Of a stretch of DNA of 64,000 nucleotides, positions 34,449 through 42,996 are shown in pieces. This DNA comes from Dyadobacter linearis (lineage in GTDB: Bacteria > Bacteroidota > Bacteroidia > Cytophagales > Spirosomataceae). Each line of letters starts with the position of its first letter. Within the stretch, counting starts at the first letter, position 1. Where the stretch lies: NCBI RefSeq assembly GCF_907165045.1, contig NZ_CAJRAU010000008.1, positions 62,001 to 126,000 on the forward strand, in the 5' to 3' direction. The notes under the pieces were generated by a model. It saw nothing but the letters and a program-made list of their open reading frames with translations, was not told where the DNA came from and searched no databases. Position numbers and translations under genes: made by a program.

Positions 34449-35795
34449 TCAGGTAATGGAAGGAAACGATATTCCTTTGATCTTCCTAAAAAGTTCGACT
34501 GCATACAAATCCGTCATTCCGGACACAAAATCAAGCACAGTCTGGATTTTCGAATAGGGATCGGTTCGCGAGGTGATGAATTGTTTAGGAATCAGCTCTA
34601 CCAGTTTCTTAGTGTAATGTGAATTGTTGTTCAGATAGGCGGGTACAAATTCTTCCAATAATCCTCCAATTACTTTGTAACCAGCGACTTCTATCTGTAC
34701 CACGGATGAATAGTTATAAATTTTACTAACAGAAATGCGCCCGATCTCTTTCATCGCTGACCGGTAAGGTTCCGCAATTCCGTCGATCAGGCTTTGATTG
34801 AAATTACCGTCGAGGATTGTCTGCTGCTCATTGTAAAATAATTCGGAGCATTCGTGGATGAGCGTACTGATCGACTTGGCTCTTAAAAGACTGATTTTCG
34901 CATCATCATCGTCTATTTCCTGCAATCGGCCGGGCATTTTTGGATCATTGCAAAGTTGCAGGAGCAGCGTTTCCACTTCCTGGTAAGAAAGGATCTTCAA
35001 CCGGTGCGCATCTTCAAGGTCAATCACATTATAGCAAATATCATCGGCCGCTTCAACCAGGTAAACGAGCGGGTGGCGCCGGTACACCAGCGGCGAACCG
35101 GACTCTTTTTGTAGTTCTAATTCATCCGCAATCTTCTGAAAACCAGCTTGCTCAGACTGGAAGAAACCGTATTTCTTCGTGTATATGTTCGCCTTGTTAT
35201 GTCCGGCAATCGCCTCGCAGGGATACTTTGCGATCGCAGCCAGCGTGGAGTAGGTGAGCGCGAAACTTCCGTAACCCTTACCTGCATACGGATGTGTCAG
35301 GATCCGGAATGCATTTGCGTTACCCTCAAAATGAGTAAGATCGGCCCACTGCGCCGCGGTTACCTGCGATTTGTATTTTTGTCCGTCGTCATCTGTAAAA
35401 TAATGGGAGATCGCCGCCTCGCCGGAGTGCCCGAATGCCGGGTTACCGAGATCGTGCGCCAGACAAGCAGCGGAAACGATATTCCCGATTTCGCTGATCA
35501 GAGGCAATTTAGTATCAATATCCTGATCGTCGGCGCGGAGTTTATTGTAAAATATCCTTCCTAAAGATTTACCGACACTTGCTACTTCCAGGCTGTGTGT
35601 GAGCCGGTTATGGACAAAAACACTTCCTGGCAGCGGGAATACCTGCGTTTTATTTTGAAGTCTGCGGAATGGAGAGGAAAAAATGAGGCGGTCGTAATCG
35701 CGCTGGAATTCTGATCTTGCCTCGGCAGGATCTGCATTGTATTTGTCTTCGCTTCCCCAGCGTTTGGCCGAGAGCAATTTTTCCCAATTCATCAT
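34449..35795 (-). CDS. dgt: Deoxyguanosinetriphosphate triphosphohydrolase
   Basis: The 448-residue HD-domain enzyme has SSPFRRLQNKTQVFPL near residues 40-55, NRLTHSLEVA (His67) and the HD pair in CLAHDLGNPAFGHSGE (His114-Asp115), followed by a later YLVEAADDICYNVIDLEDA. It releases tripolyphosphate from dGTP and other dNTPs, which lowers dNTP pools and can restrict phages. Length and motifs fit type I dGTPase. The start could be ATG 35795 or 35792 (MMNWEK). It stands alone between the FIST remnant and a divergent DUF3500 gene. Confidence 0.94.
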   Translation of the reverse strand: MMNWEKLLSAKRWGSEDKYNADPAEARSEFQRDYDRLIFSSPFRRLQNKTQVFPLPGSVFVHNRLTHSLEVASVGKSLGRIFYNKLRADDQDIDTKLPLISEIGNIVSAACLAHDLGNPAFGHSGEAAISHYFTDDDGQKYKSQVTAAQWADLTHFEGNANAFRILTHPYAGKGYGSFALTYSTLAAIAKYPCEAIAGHNKANIYTKKYGFFQSEQAGFQKIADELELQKESGSPLVYRRHPLVYLVEAADDICYNVIDLEDAHRLKILSYQEVETLLLQLCNDPKMPGRLQEIDDDDAKISLLRAKSISTLIHECSELFYNEQQTILDGNFNQSLIDGIAEPYRSAMKEIGRISVSKIYNYSSVVQIEVAGYKVIGGLLEEFVPAYLNNNSHYTKKLVELIPKQFITSRTDPYSKIQTVLDFVSGMTDLYAVELFRKIKGISFPSIT

Positions 35796-35910
35796 TTGCT
35801 GTCTTTAAATGGCAAATCTAATCGGTTTCATCTCGCATTGGTAGTTTCCTGCCGGCTAATCCTTTTCATTTTCAGGGAATACTCACTCAAAATCTCAAAA
35901 CTGACTGCTT

Positions 35911-36981
35911 ATGAAAAGGATAGGGTTCAAGGCTGGTCTGTGTATATTGTTTTTTGTCGCGGGAATCGCGGCTTCAAATGCAGGTAACCGCATTTTGGGG
36001 CCGGGCAAAGATGAAAAGCTCGCCAAAGAAATGGCGCTCGCCGTAAATGCATTCATTAAACTGCTTGATGCCGGCCAGCAGAAAGACGCGATATTGCCCT
36101 ATTCCGATCCAATGAGGTTTGACTGGAATTTTACACCCCGCGACAGAAAAGGGATTTCTCTGAAACAAATGGATGCAGCGCAGCGAAAAGCCGCAATGGC
36201 GCTGATCAAGGTTGTTTTAAGTCAGGAGGGATATAGTAAGGCTGAGCAGATCATCGACCTGGAAAACGTACTGCGGGTGGTAGAAACACGCCCGGCAAAC
36301 GATACTTACCGGGACCCTGAAAATTATGCATTTCTTGTATTTGGCAAACCAGGCAACGATCCCTGGGGCTGGCGGGTGGAAGGCCACCACATTTCCCTGC
36401 ATTTTTCCTCGATCAACAACCATATTACTTACACACCTAGCTTCATGGGCAGCAATCCAGGCAAGGTGCTCGCCGACGTACCTCAAAAAGGGAAAGTAAT
36501 CCTGAAAGCCGAGCAGGAAACAGCATTCAAGTTGCTGAACAGCCTTGACAAATCTCAACAGGAAAAAGCCAGTCTGGGCGCAAAGGCACCGAACGAAATA
36601 TTCACTTCAAACACCCGCAAAGCGTCTCTCGAAAAAATGGAAGGAATACCAATGCGGGATTTAAATGCTACGCAGAAAGCGATTTTCAAGGACCTGATTA
36701 TGGCTTATCTGCAACGCTATCACGTCACACTCAAAAGCCAGCAGTGGGCCGAACTTGAAAAAGCCGGACTGGAAAATATCCATTTCGCATGGATGGGCGA
36801 CCGCGAGCCGCTGATCGGTCCGGGCCACGGCCACTACTACCGCATCCACGCCCCCACATTCCTGATCGAATTCGACAACACCCAAAACGGCGGCAACCAT
36901 ATTCATACAGTAGTAAGGGACCTGACGAATGATTTCGGGGAAGATATGCTGCGTGCGCATTATGAAAAGGGGCACCGGTGA
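35911..36981 (+). CDS. DUF3500 secreted protein
   Basis: The 356-residue protein has a signal peptide ending AGIAASNAG (about residue 25). DUF3500 hallmarks are RFDWNFTPRDRKGI, WGWRVEGHHISLHFSSINN (about 151-169) and the C-terminal GPGHGHYYRIHAPTFLIEFDNTQ with NHIHTVVRDLTNDFGEDML. The many conserved His residues suggest a metal site, but no catalytic activity is established for the family. Divergent from dgt; its 3' end leads straight into a large palindromic repeat array. Confidence 0.9.
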   Translation: MKRIGFKAGLCILFFVAGIAASNAGNRILGPGKDEKLAKEMALAVNAFIKLLDAGQQKDAILPYSDPMRFDWNFTPRDRKGISLKQMDAAQRKAAMALIKVVLSQEGYSKAEQIIDLENVLRVVETRPANDTYRDPENYAFLVFGKPGNDPWGWRVEGHHISLHFSSINNHITYTPSFMGSNPGKVLADVPQKGKVILKAEQETAFKLLNSLDKSQQEKASLGAKAPNEIFTSNTRKASLEKMEGIPMRDLNATQKAIFKDLIMAYLQRYHVTLKSQQWAELEKAGLENIHFAWMGDREPLIGPGHGHYYRIHAPTFLIEFDNTQNGGNHIHTVVRDLTNDFGEDMLRAHYEKGHR

Positions 36982-36986
36982 ATAGA

Positions 36987-37632
36987 CCCCTAAATCCCCT
37001 GTTGGGGACTTGCGTTGATTGCGTATCCAACGGAATACTGCCGAGCTCCCCTTTAGGGGTTGGGGGTAGGTGCACGGAAGATTACTTTGTGCCCTTTTAC
37101 CCCTAAATCCCCTGTTGGGGACTTGCGCTGCTGCTCAGTTAACGAATAACGATAGCTCCCCTTTAGGGGCTGGGGGCAGGTGCACGGAAGATTGCTTTAT
37201 GCTCTTTACCCCTAAATCCCCTGTTGGGGACTTGCGATGCTTGTTGGTTAACGAATAACGATGCCCCCTTTAGGGGCTGGGGGTAGGTGCACGGAAGATT
37301 GCTTTATGCTCTTTACCCCTAAATCCCATGTTGGGGACTTGCGATGCTGGGTAATTTACGAATTACGATAGCTCCCCTTTAGGGACTGGGGGTAGGTGCA
37401 CGGAAGATTACTTTGTGCTCCTTTTACCCCTAAAACCCCTATTGGGGACTTGCGATGCTGGTTGGTTAACGAATAACGATAGCTCCCCTTTAGGGGCTGG
37501 GGGTAGGTGCGGGGTAGATTACTTCGTGCCCCTTTTACCCCTAAATCCCCTATTGGGGACTTGCGCTGCTGAGTAGTTAACGAATAACGATGGCTCCCGT
37601 TCAGGGGCTGGAGGTAGAGGCTGGGGGTAGGT
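36987..37632. repeat. Six tandem 107-113-bp palindromic units (REP-like array)
   Basis: Each unit begins CCCCTAAATCCC, at 36987, 37100, 37209, 37316, 37427 and 37538 (spacings 113, 109, 107, 111 and 111). Within a unit the left half (CCCCTAAATCCCCTGTTGGG...) and the right half (CTCCCCTTTAGGGGCTGGGG) are inverted versions of one palindromic motif. A more conserved middle (TTAACGAATAACGATAGC) and a tail (GGTGCACGGAAGATT) complete the unit. The last copy is eroded. Together with flanking bases it fills the 36982-37715 gap before a DUF559 gene. Apparent frames across it are artefacts. Confidence 0.93.
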
Positions 37633-37715
37633 CAATAGCCCATTTGCTCCAAACCAAGTACTATCGAAAACCAAAATGAAAGCCACCTACCAGCCGCATT
37701 CAAAATACACACATT

Positions 37716-38078
37716 ATGATGCACTATGGCGCTCCGCCTGTCTTATTTGCCCGTGCAAGACAGCTTCGTGAAAATGAAACCAGGGCTGAAAAGTTGCTCT
37801 GGGAAAGATTGTCTAATAAGCAACTGGGCGTTAAATTTCGAAGGCAGCACCCATTTCACCTGTATATTGTAGATTTTTATTGCCACGAAGCGAAACTTGT
37901 GATCGAAGTGGACGGAAGCATTCACCTGCTGGATGAGAACGTCGAATATGACCGGTTGAGATCTGAGCTGATCAACGATTTCGATGTTCAGGTGGTTCGG
38001 TTTTCGAATGACGATATATATTTCCGGATAGATGAAGTCATTTCCGCAATCCGGGAAATTGTCGCCGGGAGTCAGTAA
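37716..38078 (+). CDS. DUF559 endonuclease-like protein
   Basis: The 120-residue protein has RARQLRENETRAEKLLWERL, LGVKFRRQHPF, YIVDFYCHEAKLVIEVDGS and VQVVRFSNDDI, the complete DUF559 pattern. The family has the Vsr-like PD-(D/E)xK nuclease fold; VDF and IEVDG supply the likely metal-binding acids. Its substrate and role are unknown. The start can be ATG 37716 or 37719. It begins about 83 bp after a six-unit palindromic array and may be functionally tied to it. A pseudouridine synthase gene follows after 8 bp. Confidence 0.9.
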   Translation: MMHYGAPPVLFARARQLRENETRAEKLLWERLSNKQLGVKFRRQHPFHLYIVDFYCHEAKLVIEVDGSIHLLDENVEYDRLRSELINDFDVQVVRFSNDDIYFRIDEVISAIREIVAGSQ

Positions 38079-38086
38079 ATTCGCAA

Positions 38087-38698
38087 ATGCCCCAGCCCAG
38101 TCACCGCTACTTTATTATCAATAAGCCTCCTAATATGGTTTCCCAGTTTGTCAGTACCGACGAGGTGGGGTTGCTGGGGGATCTGGATTTTGAGTTTCCG
38201 GAGGGTACGCATGCAATAGGCCGACTCGATAGCCACTCGGAAGGTTTGCTGATTTTGACTACCAATAAGCGGGTTACCAATCTCCTTTTTATGGGCGAAG
38301 TCCCGCATAAACGTACGTATTGGGTCAATGTGGGGCATCTGGTAAGCGAGCAGACCTTGCAGCTGCTCCGCAATGGGATCGGGATCAGGGTAAAAGGCGG
38401 GGTGGAATATATTACCAATCCCTGCGAGGTCGAAATTATCCCCAGACCCGCTATTTTAACAAAACACAAAAACGAAACCTACGAAAACATCCCCAATACC
38501 TGGCTGGAAATGACCTTAACAGAAGGGAAATTTCACCAGATTCGTAAAATGGTGCGCGTAGCCGGGCACCGGTGCAAGCGCCTTGTTCGCGTTAGTATTG
38601 AGGAGCTGGAACTGGGCGACCTGCCGCCGGGCGGGGTCAGGGAAATAGAAGAGACGGAATTTTTCAGGTTATTAAAAATAAAAAACGGGCAATCATGA
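38087..38698 (+). CDS. rRNA pseudouridine synthase (RsuA/RluE-like)
   Basis: The 203-residue protein has no S4 domain. The catalytic motif GRLDSHSEGLL carries Asp48; KTYWV-type strand HKRTYWVNVGHL, the GVEYITNPCEVEII segment and the C-terminal GKFHQIRKMVRVAGH are typical of the RsuA/RluB/E/F group. The short size and missing S4 domain match RluE, which modifies a 23S rRNA uridine, but the precise site cannot be read here. The last 4 bp overlap the yccF-like gene, so they are likely co-transcribed. Confidence 0.9.
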   Translation: MPQPSHRYFIINKPPNMVSQFVSTDEVGLLGDLDFEFPEGTHAIGRLDSHSEGLLILTTNKRVTNLLFMGEVPHKRTYWVNVGHLVSEQTLQLLRNGIGIRVKGGVEYITNPCEVEIIPRPAILTKHKNETYENIPNTWLEMTLTEGKFHQIRKMVRVAGHRCKRLVRVSIEELELGDLPPGGVREIEETEFFRLLKIKNGQS

Positions 38699-39063
38699 AT
38701 CTCATTGGAAATATTATCTGGCTGGTCTTCGGTGGTTTTCTGGTTTTCCTGGAATATATGGTCGCGGGCTTAATACTCTGCATTACGATCATTGGAATTC
38801 CATTCGGGATCCAGTGTTTCAAAATCGGTATGCTCGCGCTTTTCCCGTTCGGGCAGCAAGTGCGCGATGTTCCCGGCAATACAGGTTGCCTGTCCACTGT
38901 TTTTAATGTGATCTGGCTGGTAGTCGGCGGGATTTGGATTGCGCTCACTCACCTGATCTTTGGAATAATTCTTGCCATTACCATCATCGGACTTCCTTTT
39001 GCAAAACAGCATTTCAAACTAATGACCCTGTCTTTGACCCCATTCGGGAAGGAAATTTATTAA
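38695..39063 (+). CDS. YccF-domain membrane protein
   Basis: The 122-residue protein has two YccF repeats: NIIWLVFGGFLVFLEYMVAG with GIPFGIQCFKIGMLALFPFG, and NVIWLVVGGIWIALTHLIFG with GLPFAKQHFKLMTLSLTPFG. About four membrane segments are predicted. The family is a widespread inner-membrane protein of unknown function. The start overlaps the pseudouridine synthase stop (ATGA), which suggests translational coupling. Confidence 0.92.
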   Translation: MNLIGNIIWLVFGGFLVFLEYMVAGLILCITIIGIPFGIQCFKIGMLALFPFGQQVRDVPGNTGCLSTVFNVIWLVVGGIWIALTHLIFGIILAITIIGLPFAKQHFKLMTLSLTPFGKEIY

Positions 39064-39084
39064 TCCGTACCAAATTAAAGTGGC

Positions 39085-40080
39085 ATGAAAGCAGCCGTTA
39101 TTACAGAATCCGGTGCACCGGAAGTATTGCAGATTCGCGAGCGGGAAGTGCCAAAGCCAACAGGAACCGAAGTACTTATCAAAGTTTACGCCGCGGGTAT
39201 AAACCGGCCAGATGTGATGCAGCGCCAGGGTAAATACCCGCCACCAGCCGGAGCTTCCGAAGATATTCCCGGGCTGGAAGTAGCCGGCGAAATTGTAGAA
39301 ACAGGCAGTGCAGTAACTGGCTGGAAGCCGGGCGATAAAGTTTGCGCATTGCTTTCCGGCGGCGGTTATGCCCAATATGCTGTCGCTCAGGCCGGACACT
39401 GTCTTCCGGTACCCTCCAATTTTACCTACGCACAGGCTGCATCTTTGCCCGAGACAATTTTTACGGTGTGGCATAATGTATTCCAGCGCGGGCAACTCAA
39501 AGCAGGTGAAAATTTCCTGGTACACGGTGGCAGCAGCGGAATCGGTATTACTGCGATCCAACTTGCGAAAGCAATGGGAGCGACGAAAGTTTTCGCGACC
39601 GCCGGTAGTGCAGAGAAGTGCGAAGCCTGTATTTCACTGGGAGCTGATATTTGCATTAATTATAAAGAAAATGACTTCGAAGCGATTCTGAAAGAGGAAG
39701 GCGCAGATGTGATCCTGGATATGATCGGTGGTGATTATATTCCTAAGAATATCCGCCTGCTGAATACTGATGGTCGCCTGGTTTTCATCAATACCATGAA
39801 AGGCAGCAAGGTGAAAACGGAGGAAGATCAGGTAGATTTCGGACTGATCATGCGGAAGCGGCTTACAATTACTGGCAGCACTTTAAGGAACCGGGATAAT
39901 GATTTTAAAACACAGCTGGCGCAGGAAATACGCGATCAGGTTTGGCCAGTGCTGGAAAAAGGCGCATTTAAGCCTGTCATTTTTAAAGAATTCACATTAA
40001 ACGAAGCTGCATCAGCACACACTTTAATGGAAAGCAGCGAACATATCGGGAAGATTATTCTGGTTAATAACTGGGAATAG
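39085..40080 (+). CDS. NAD(P)H-quinone oxidoreductase, MDR family (PIG3-like)
   Basis: The 331-residue zinc-free medium-chain dehydrogenase shows YAAGINRPDVMQRQGKYPPP near residues 32-51 and the Rossmann motif VHGGSSGIGITAIQLAKAMG near 150-169. It ends with EFTLNEAASAHTLMESSEHIGKIIL, typical of quinone oxidoreductase/PIG3 enzymes. It reduces quinones or enones with NADPH. It is convergent with the hydrolase gene at 40081 with no gap. Confidence 0.92.
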   Translation: MKAAVITESGAPEVLQIREREVPKPTGTEVLIKVYAAGINRPDVMQRQGKYPPPAGASEDIPGLEVAGEIVETGSAVTGWKPGDKVCALLSGGGYAQYAVAQAGHCLPVPSNFTYAQAASLPETIFTVWHNVFQRGQLKAGENFLVHGGSSGIGITAIQLAKAMGATKVFATAGSAEKCEACISLGADICINYKENDFEAILKEEGADVILDMIGGDYIPKNIRLLNTDGRLVFINTMKGSKVKTEEDQVDFGLIMRKRLTITGSTLRNRDNDFKTQLAQEIRDQVWPVLEKGAFKPVIFKEFTLNEAASAHTLMESSEHIGKIILVNNWE

Positions 40081-40839
40081 TTACTTCTCCTGCATTAATT
40101 TTCTGTTCAAAATGGCTGAAATTTCGTCAGCCTGAATGTAAACCATCAAATGTCCGCCGCCGGCAATCACTTGATCCGGCTTCACCAGCTTGATCGGGAT
40201 CAGCCGGTCCTGGTCGCCGTGAATATGATACAGATTGTCGGCCCGCTGCTTTTTCTCCCAGCTACCGGTTCGTGCCAGTGCCCATTTTAAGAATTTGGTA
40301 TGGGTATCGTGCAAAATAGCCTTCAAAAGCGATTTCGATTCGGGTGTAGTTGCGCTAAAGTACTTATATGTGGTCTTATTGGCAGACTTCAAAATCGGCC
40401 CTGCAAAGGGTGACAACAGTAGAAACCGCGTTAATCCACGATAGAAGCGTGAAACCGGAATCCCGGTAGAAGTGCTCGAGATAATAACGATCTGCTCAGG
40501 CCGCGCGATCTCCGATATTTCCGACGCGATCATCCCCCCAAAAGAAACCCCAACCAGCTGAAACGGTTTTGTAGTATCGATCTGCGAGATAATCCTGCCC
40601 GCATAATGTGCCAGCGTCTCTTTTTTCAAAGGTTTAGCCCACTCAATATGATGCACGGAAATGTCATCATCTAGTTTCAGGTTGCTGAAAATGCGCTTAT
40701 CCGCGCCAAGACCGCTGAGGAAATAGACATTCATTTTGGACGAATCAGCGGAAGTATTTTGTCCGGCAAAAGCATATTGGCCCGAAAAGAAAGTGAATAT
40801 TATTAAAGCAAAAAACGCAGCCCGGGTTTGAGAAAGCAT
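40081..40839 (-). CDS. Alpha/beta hydrolase, secreted
   Basis: The 252-residue protein has a signal-like start (MLSQTRAAFFALIIFTFFSGQYAFAG). The nucleophile elbow is GVSFGGMIASEI (Ser), HIHGDQDRLIPI holds the acid region, and GGGHLMVYIQADEI holds the catalytic His. The exact substrate cannot be inferred. It lies upstream of the convergent quinone oxidoreductase and downstream, in the same direction, of a TonB-dependent receptor gene (51 bp), so the two may form an operon. Confidence 0.85.
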   Translation of the reverse strand: MLSQTRAAFFALIIFTFFSGQYAFAGQNTSADSSKMNVYFLSGLGADKRIFSNLKLDDDISVHHIEWAKPLKKETLAHYAGRIISQIDTTKPFQLVGVSFGGMIASEISEIARPEQIVIISSTSTGIPVSRFYRGLTRFLLLSPFAGPILKSANKTTYKYFSATTPESKSLLKAILHDTHTKFLKWALARTGSWEKKQRADNLYHIHGDQDRLIPIKLVKPDQVIAGGGHLMVYIQADEISAILNRKLMQEK

Positions 40840-40890
40840 ATCATTGGATGTAACTTCTCAATATACGAACTGCGCCTGAATAACGATTTC

Positions 40891-42840
40891 TTATCGCGTG
40901 AGATTAAATCTGATTCCGCCCATTACCCATCGACCAGGCATTTTGGAGCCGAGTAAATCGCTGTATTCTTTGTCAAATGCATTGTCAGCCTGCACATAAA
41001 ACGCCAGCATTTTATTGAGGAATGCGTATTCAGCTCTCGCATTCAGCACAAAATAGCTTTTTGTGATCTCAGCCTCAATCGCCGCCGCTTCCCTCGCTGC
41101 TCTTTGTTTGTACAAACCATTCAGGCTGAGTGAGAAATTATTAACCTGATAAACAGCAGAAAAATTAGTCAGGAACCTGGCGTGCGACGACACGTAAAAC
41201 GAGGGTACCTGGTTACTATTCTTGCTATCGAGCCAGGTTAATCCTGCATTAAAGAGTAGTTTCTGGTTTGATCCGATGGTATTAACAGACTGAATATCAA
41301 ACTCGAATCCAGTCGTATTCACCTCCGCAATATTCAGTGCCAAACCAAAATTTCCGGTCGATGAAAGGTTATCCTTTCTCGGCATTTGCGCATAAGGCGT
41401 AGTCACGTAATCAATCAGGTCGTTTTGTAATCTTTGGAAAAATGTCGCGGAGAATTTGAATTGAGAGGCACTATTTGCAGTCAAAAACCAGTCTGCGCCA
41501 GCCTCGTAACTGAACGACCGCTCGGCTTTCAGATAAGGGTTACCCACGTTTCCACCTGCGACGAGGGTTTTATTATAGTTATTAAAACGCTCGGTAAAAT
41601 CTGCATCGCGGATCGTTTTACCCGCACTTCCGCGAAGCTGCCAGCTGTCTTTTTTGTAGGATAATGTAATTTGAGGAACTGCTTCCGTACCTATACTTTC
41701 TCGCCAATCCACACGAAGAGAAGGAGTTACTGTAAAACTTTCTCCAAGACGCTGCACGAGTGAAACGAATGGAGCAAGCTGGTGAAGCGAATGGTCGCCG
41801 CGATCGTTGGAAGCGATATTTTTGTTCTGATAATTCAAACCTGCAATCACGCTGGTGGCCGGCGTGAATTCCTGTTGTAAAGTCGCCAGTCCCTGCCAGA
41901 GCTGCGATTTGCTGTTATTAGCAATGGAGTGCGGATTAAATAGGTAGGTATCTTCCACAAATTTGTAGCCCGCGTCGAATGCAAATGCAGTTTTGTTCTT
42001 TTTATAGCCAAGCCGAAGCTGGTTCCACGAAGATTTTACTTTTTCGCTGGCGGTATCGGATTTGAGTACGGTGTAAAAATTCTGCGCGGCAAAATCGCGG
42101 TGATCATAAGAACTGCGCACTGCCACATTCCACGCGTCGGAAAGCTGGTAGTTCAGGGAAAGCGACGCGGTATTGTTGTGAAAATATCCTTTTATACCCC
42201 GCTGCTGCACGCCAGTAGCATTATTTGTGAGCAGGCCGCCGGAAACTGCCAGTCTGCCTTTTTGATAAAAACCACCTGCATTTGCATTGATCAAACCATA
42301 TTGCCCGGCTGAGATTCCGGCACTGACATTCGTTTTTGCCGGGGCATTTTCAACTGTTTCTCCATGTAGCCGCGACGCGAAAGTTTTGGAAATTACGTGA
42401 ATAACCCCGCCCACCGCATCTGAACCATAAATCGCCGAAGAAGCACCTTTCAAAACCTCGATCCGCTCGATCTCTGCCGGAGAAATGGGGATATAGCTAT
42501 TAAAATGCCCGGTATTGGGATCGTTAAGGCGAATTCCATCCAGAATTACAAGCACTTGCTGAAAGGTACCGCCACGCAGTACGATATCACTCTGTGAGCC
42601 CATCGGTCCCCGTGCCTGAATCTCCACGCCCGGTACATACCTGAGCAGGTCATCGATACTATGCACCGGCAGGTTCTGAAAATTCTCCCCCTTGATCACC
42701 GCAATATTCCGCCCCGTCTCCGAAGCCCGCTTTTCAACAATCGAAGAAGTAACAGTCACAGGATCCAAAGAAATATCCTGCGCGAATAAAGAGCCGGCAA
42801 CAAGACAAAAGCCAGTACAAAAAATGTAAAATTGAGACAT
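40891..42840 (-). CDS. TonB-dependent outer-membrane receptor (BtuB/FepA-like)
   Basis: The 649-residue protein starts at the ATG at 42840 (MSQFYIFCTGFCLVAGSLFAQ, signal peptide). The longer in-frame start at 42897 lies in a repeat region and is unlikely. The plug domain (about 30-160) shows VPGVEIQARGPMGSQSDIVL, LVILDGIRLNDPNTGHFN and IERIEVLKGASSAIYGSDAV. A 22-strand barrel follows, ending with an R-terminal strand (RWVMGGIRFNLTR). It lacks the CarboxypepD_reg domain typical of SusC. The form fits receptors for metal chelates or vitamin B12. A BtuCDF-like importer is 13 kb away. No cobalamin riboswitch was found upstream. Confidence 0.9.
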   Translation of the reverse strand: MSQFYIFCTGFCLVAGSLFAQDISLDPVTVTSSIVEKRASETGRNIAVIKGENFQNLPVHSIDDLLRYVPGVEIQARGPMGSQSDIVLRGGTFQQVLVILDGIRLNDPNTGHFNSYIPISPAEIERIEVLKGASSAIYGSDAVGGVIHVISKTFASRLHGETVENAPAKTNVSAGISAGQYGLINANAGGFYQKGRLAVSGGLLTNNATGVQQRGIKGYFHNNTASLSLNYQLSDAWNVAVRSSYDHRDFAAQNFYTVLKSDTASEKVKSSWNQLRLGYKKNKTAFAFDAGYKFVEDTYLFNPHSIANNSKSQLWQGLATLQQEFTPATSVIAGLNYQNKNIASNDRGDHSLHQLAPFVSLVQRLGESFTVTPSLRVDWRESIGTEAVPQITLSYKKDSWQLRGSAGKTIRDADFTERFNNYNKTLVAGGNVGNPYLKAERSFSYEAGADWFLTANSASQFKFSATFFQRLQNDLIDYVTTPYAQMPRKDNLSSTGNFGLALNIAEVNTTGFEFDIQSVNTIGSNQKLLFNAGLTWLDSKNSNQVPSFYVSSHARFLTNFSAVYQVNNFSLSLNGLYKQRAAREAAAIEAEITKSYFVLNARAEYAFLNKMLAFYVQADNAFDKEYSDLLGSKMPGRWVMGGIRFNLTR

Positions 42841-42856
42841 TGAATAAAAAATTAAA

Positions 42857-42943
42857 ATGTTTTCCTTCCTCCCTACGCGGGCCGCCCTTTCCTCCATCCT
42901 CCCTTTCCTCCATCCTCCCTACGCGGGTCGCCCTTTCCTCTCT
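42857..42943. repeat. Polypyrimidine tract, copy 3, with two copies of CCTCCCTACGCGGG
   Basis: The plus strand shows TTTCCTTCCTCCCTACGCGG, then a C/T-rich run, then a second CCTCCCTACGCGGG with one changed base after it (GCCGCCC versus GTCGCCC). The complement is the same GGAGG/GGAAG type of tract as at 13704 and 23917. It lies in the leader between the receptor gene and the MocR gene and fills most of the gap. Confidence 0.75.
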
Positions 42944-42996
42944 TCAAACAAAACTACTACCTTGCCGGACCGTCTAAATGCTCCGGTTTTGATCTA

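Noticed and set aside
36731-37258. Two short frames running into or within the palindromic array
   Set aside because: They translate repeat sequence (PPTPKGELG, NPLLGTC type) and have no other support. They are common artefacts of these repeats.
36987-37632. Possible CRISPR array
   Set aside because: The units are 107-113 bp, mostly conserved over their whole length with no short repeat and unique spacers, and no cas gene is near.
42841-42996. Cobalamin riboswitch before the TonB receptor
   Set aside because: The 156-bp leader is mostly a polypyrimidine repeat and has no B12-box-like sequence or typical stem pattern.
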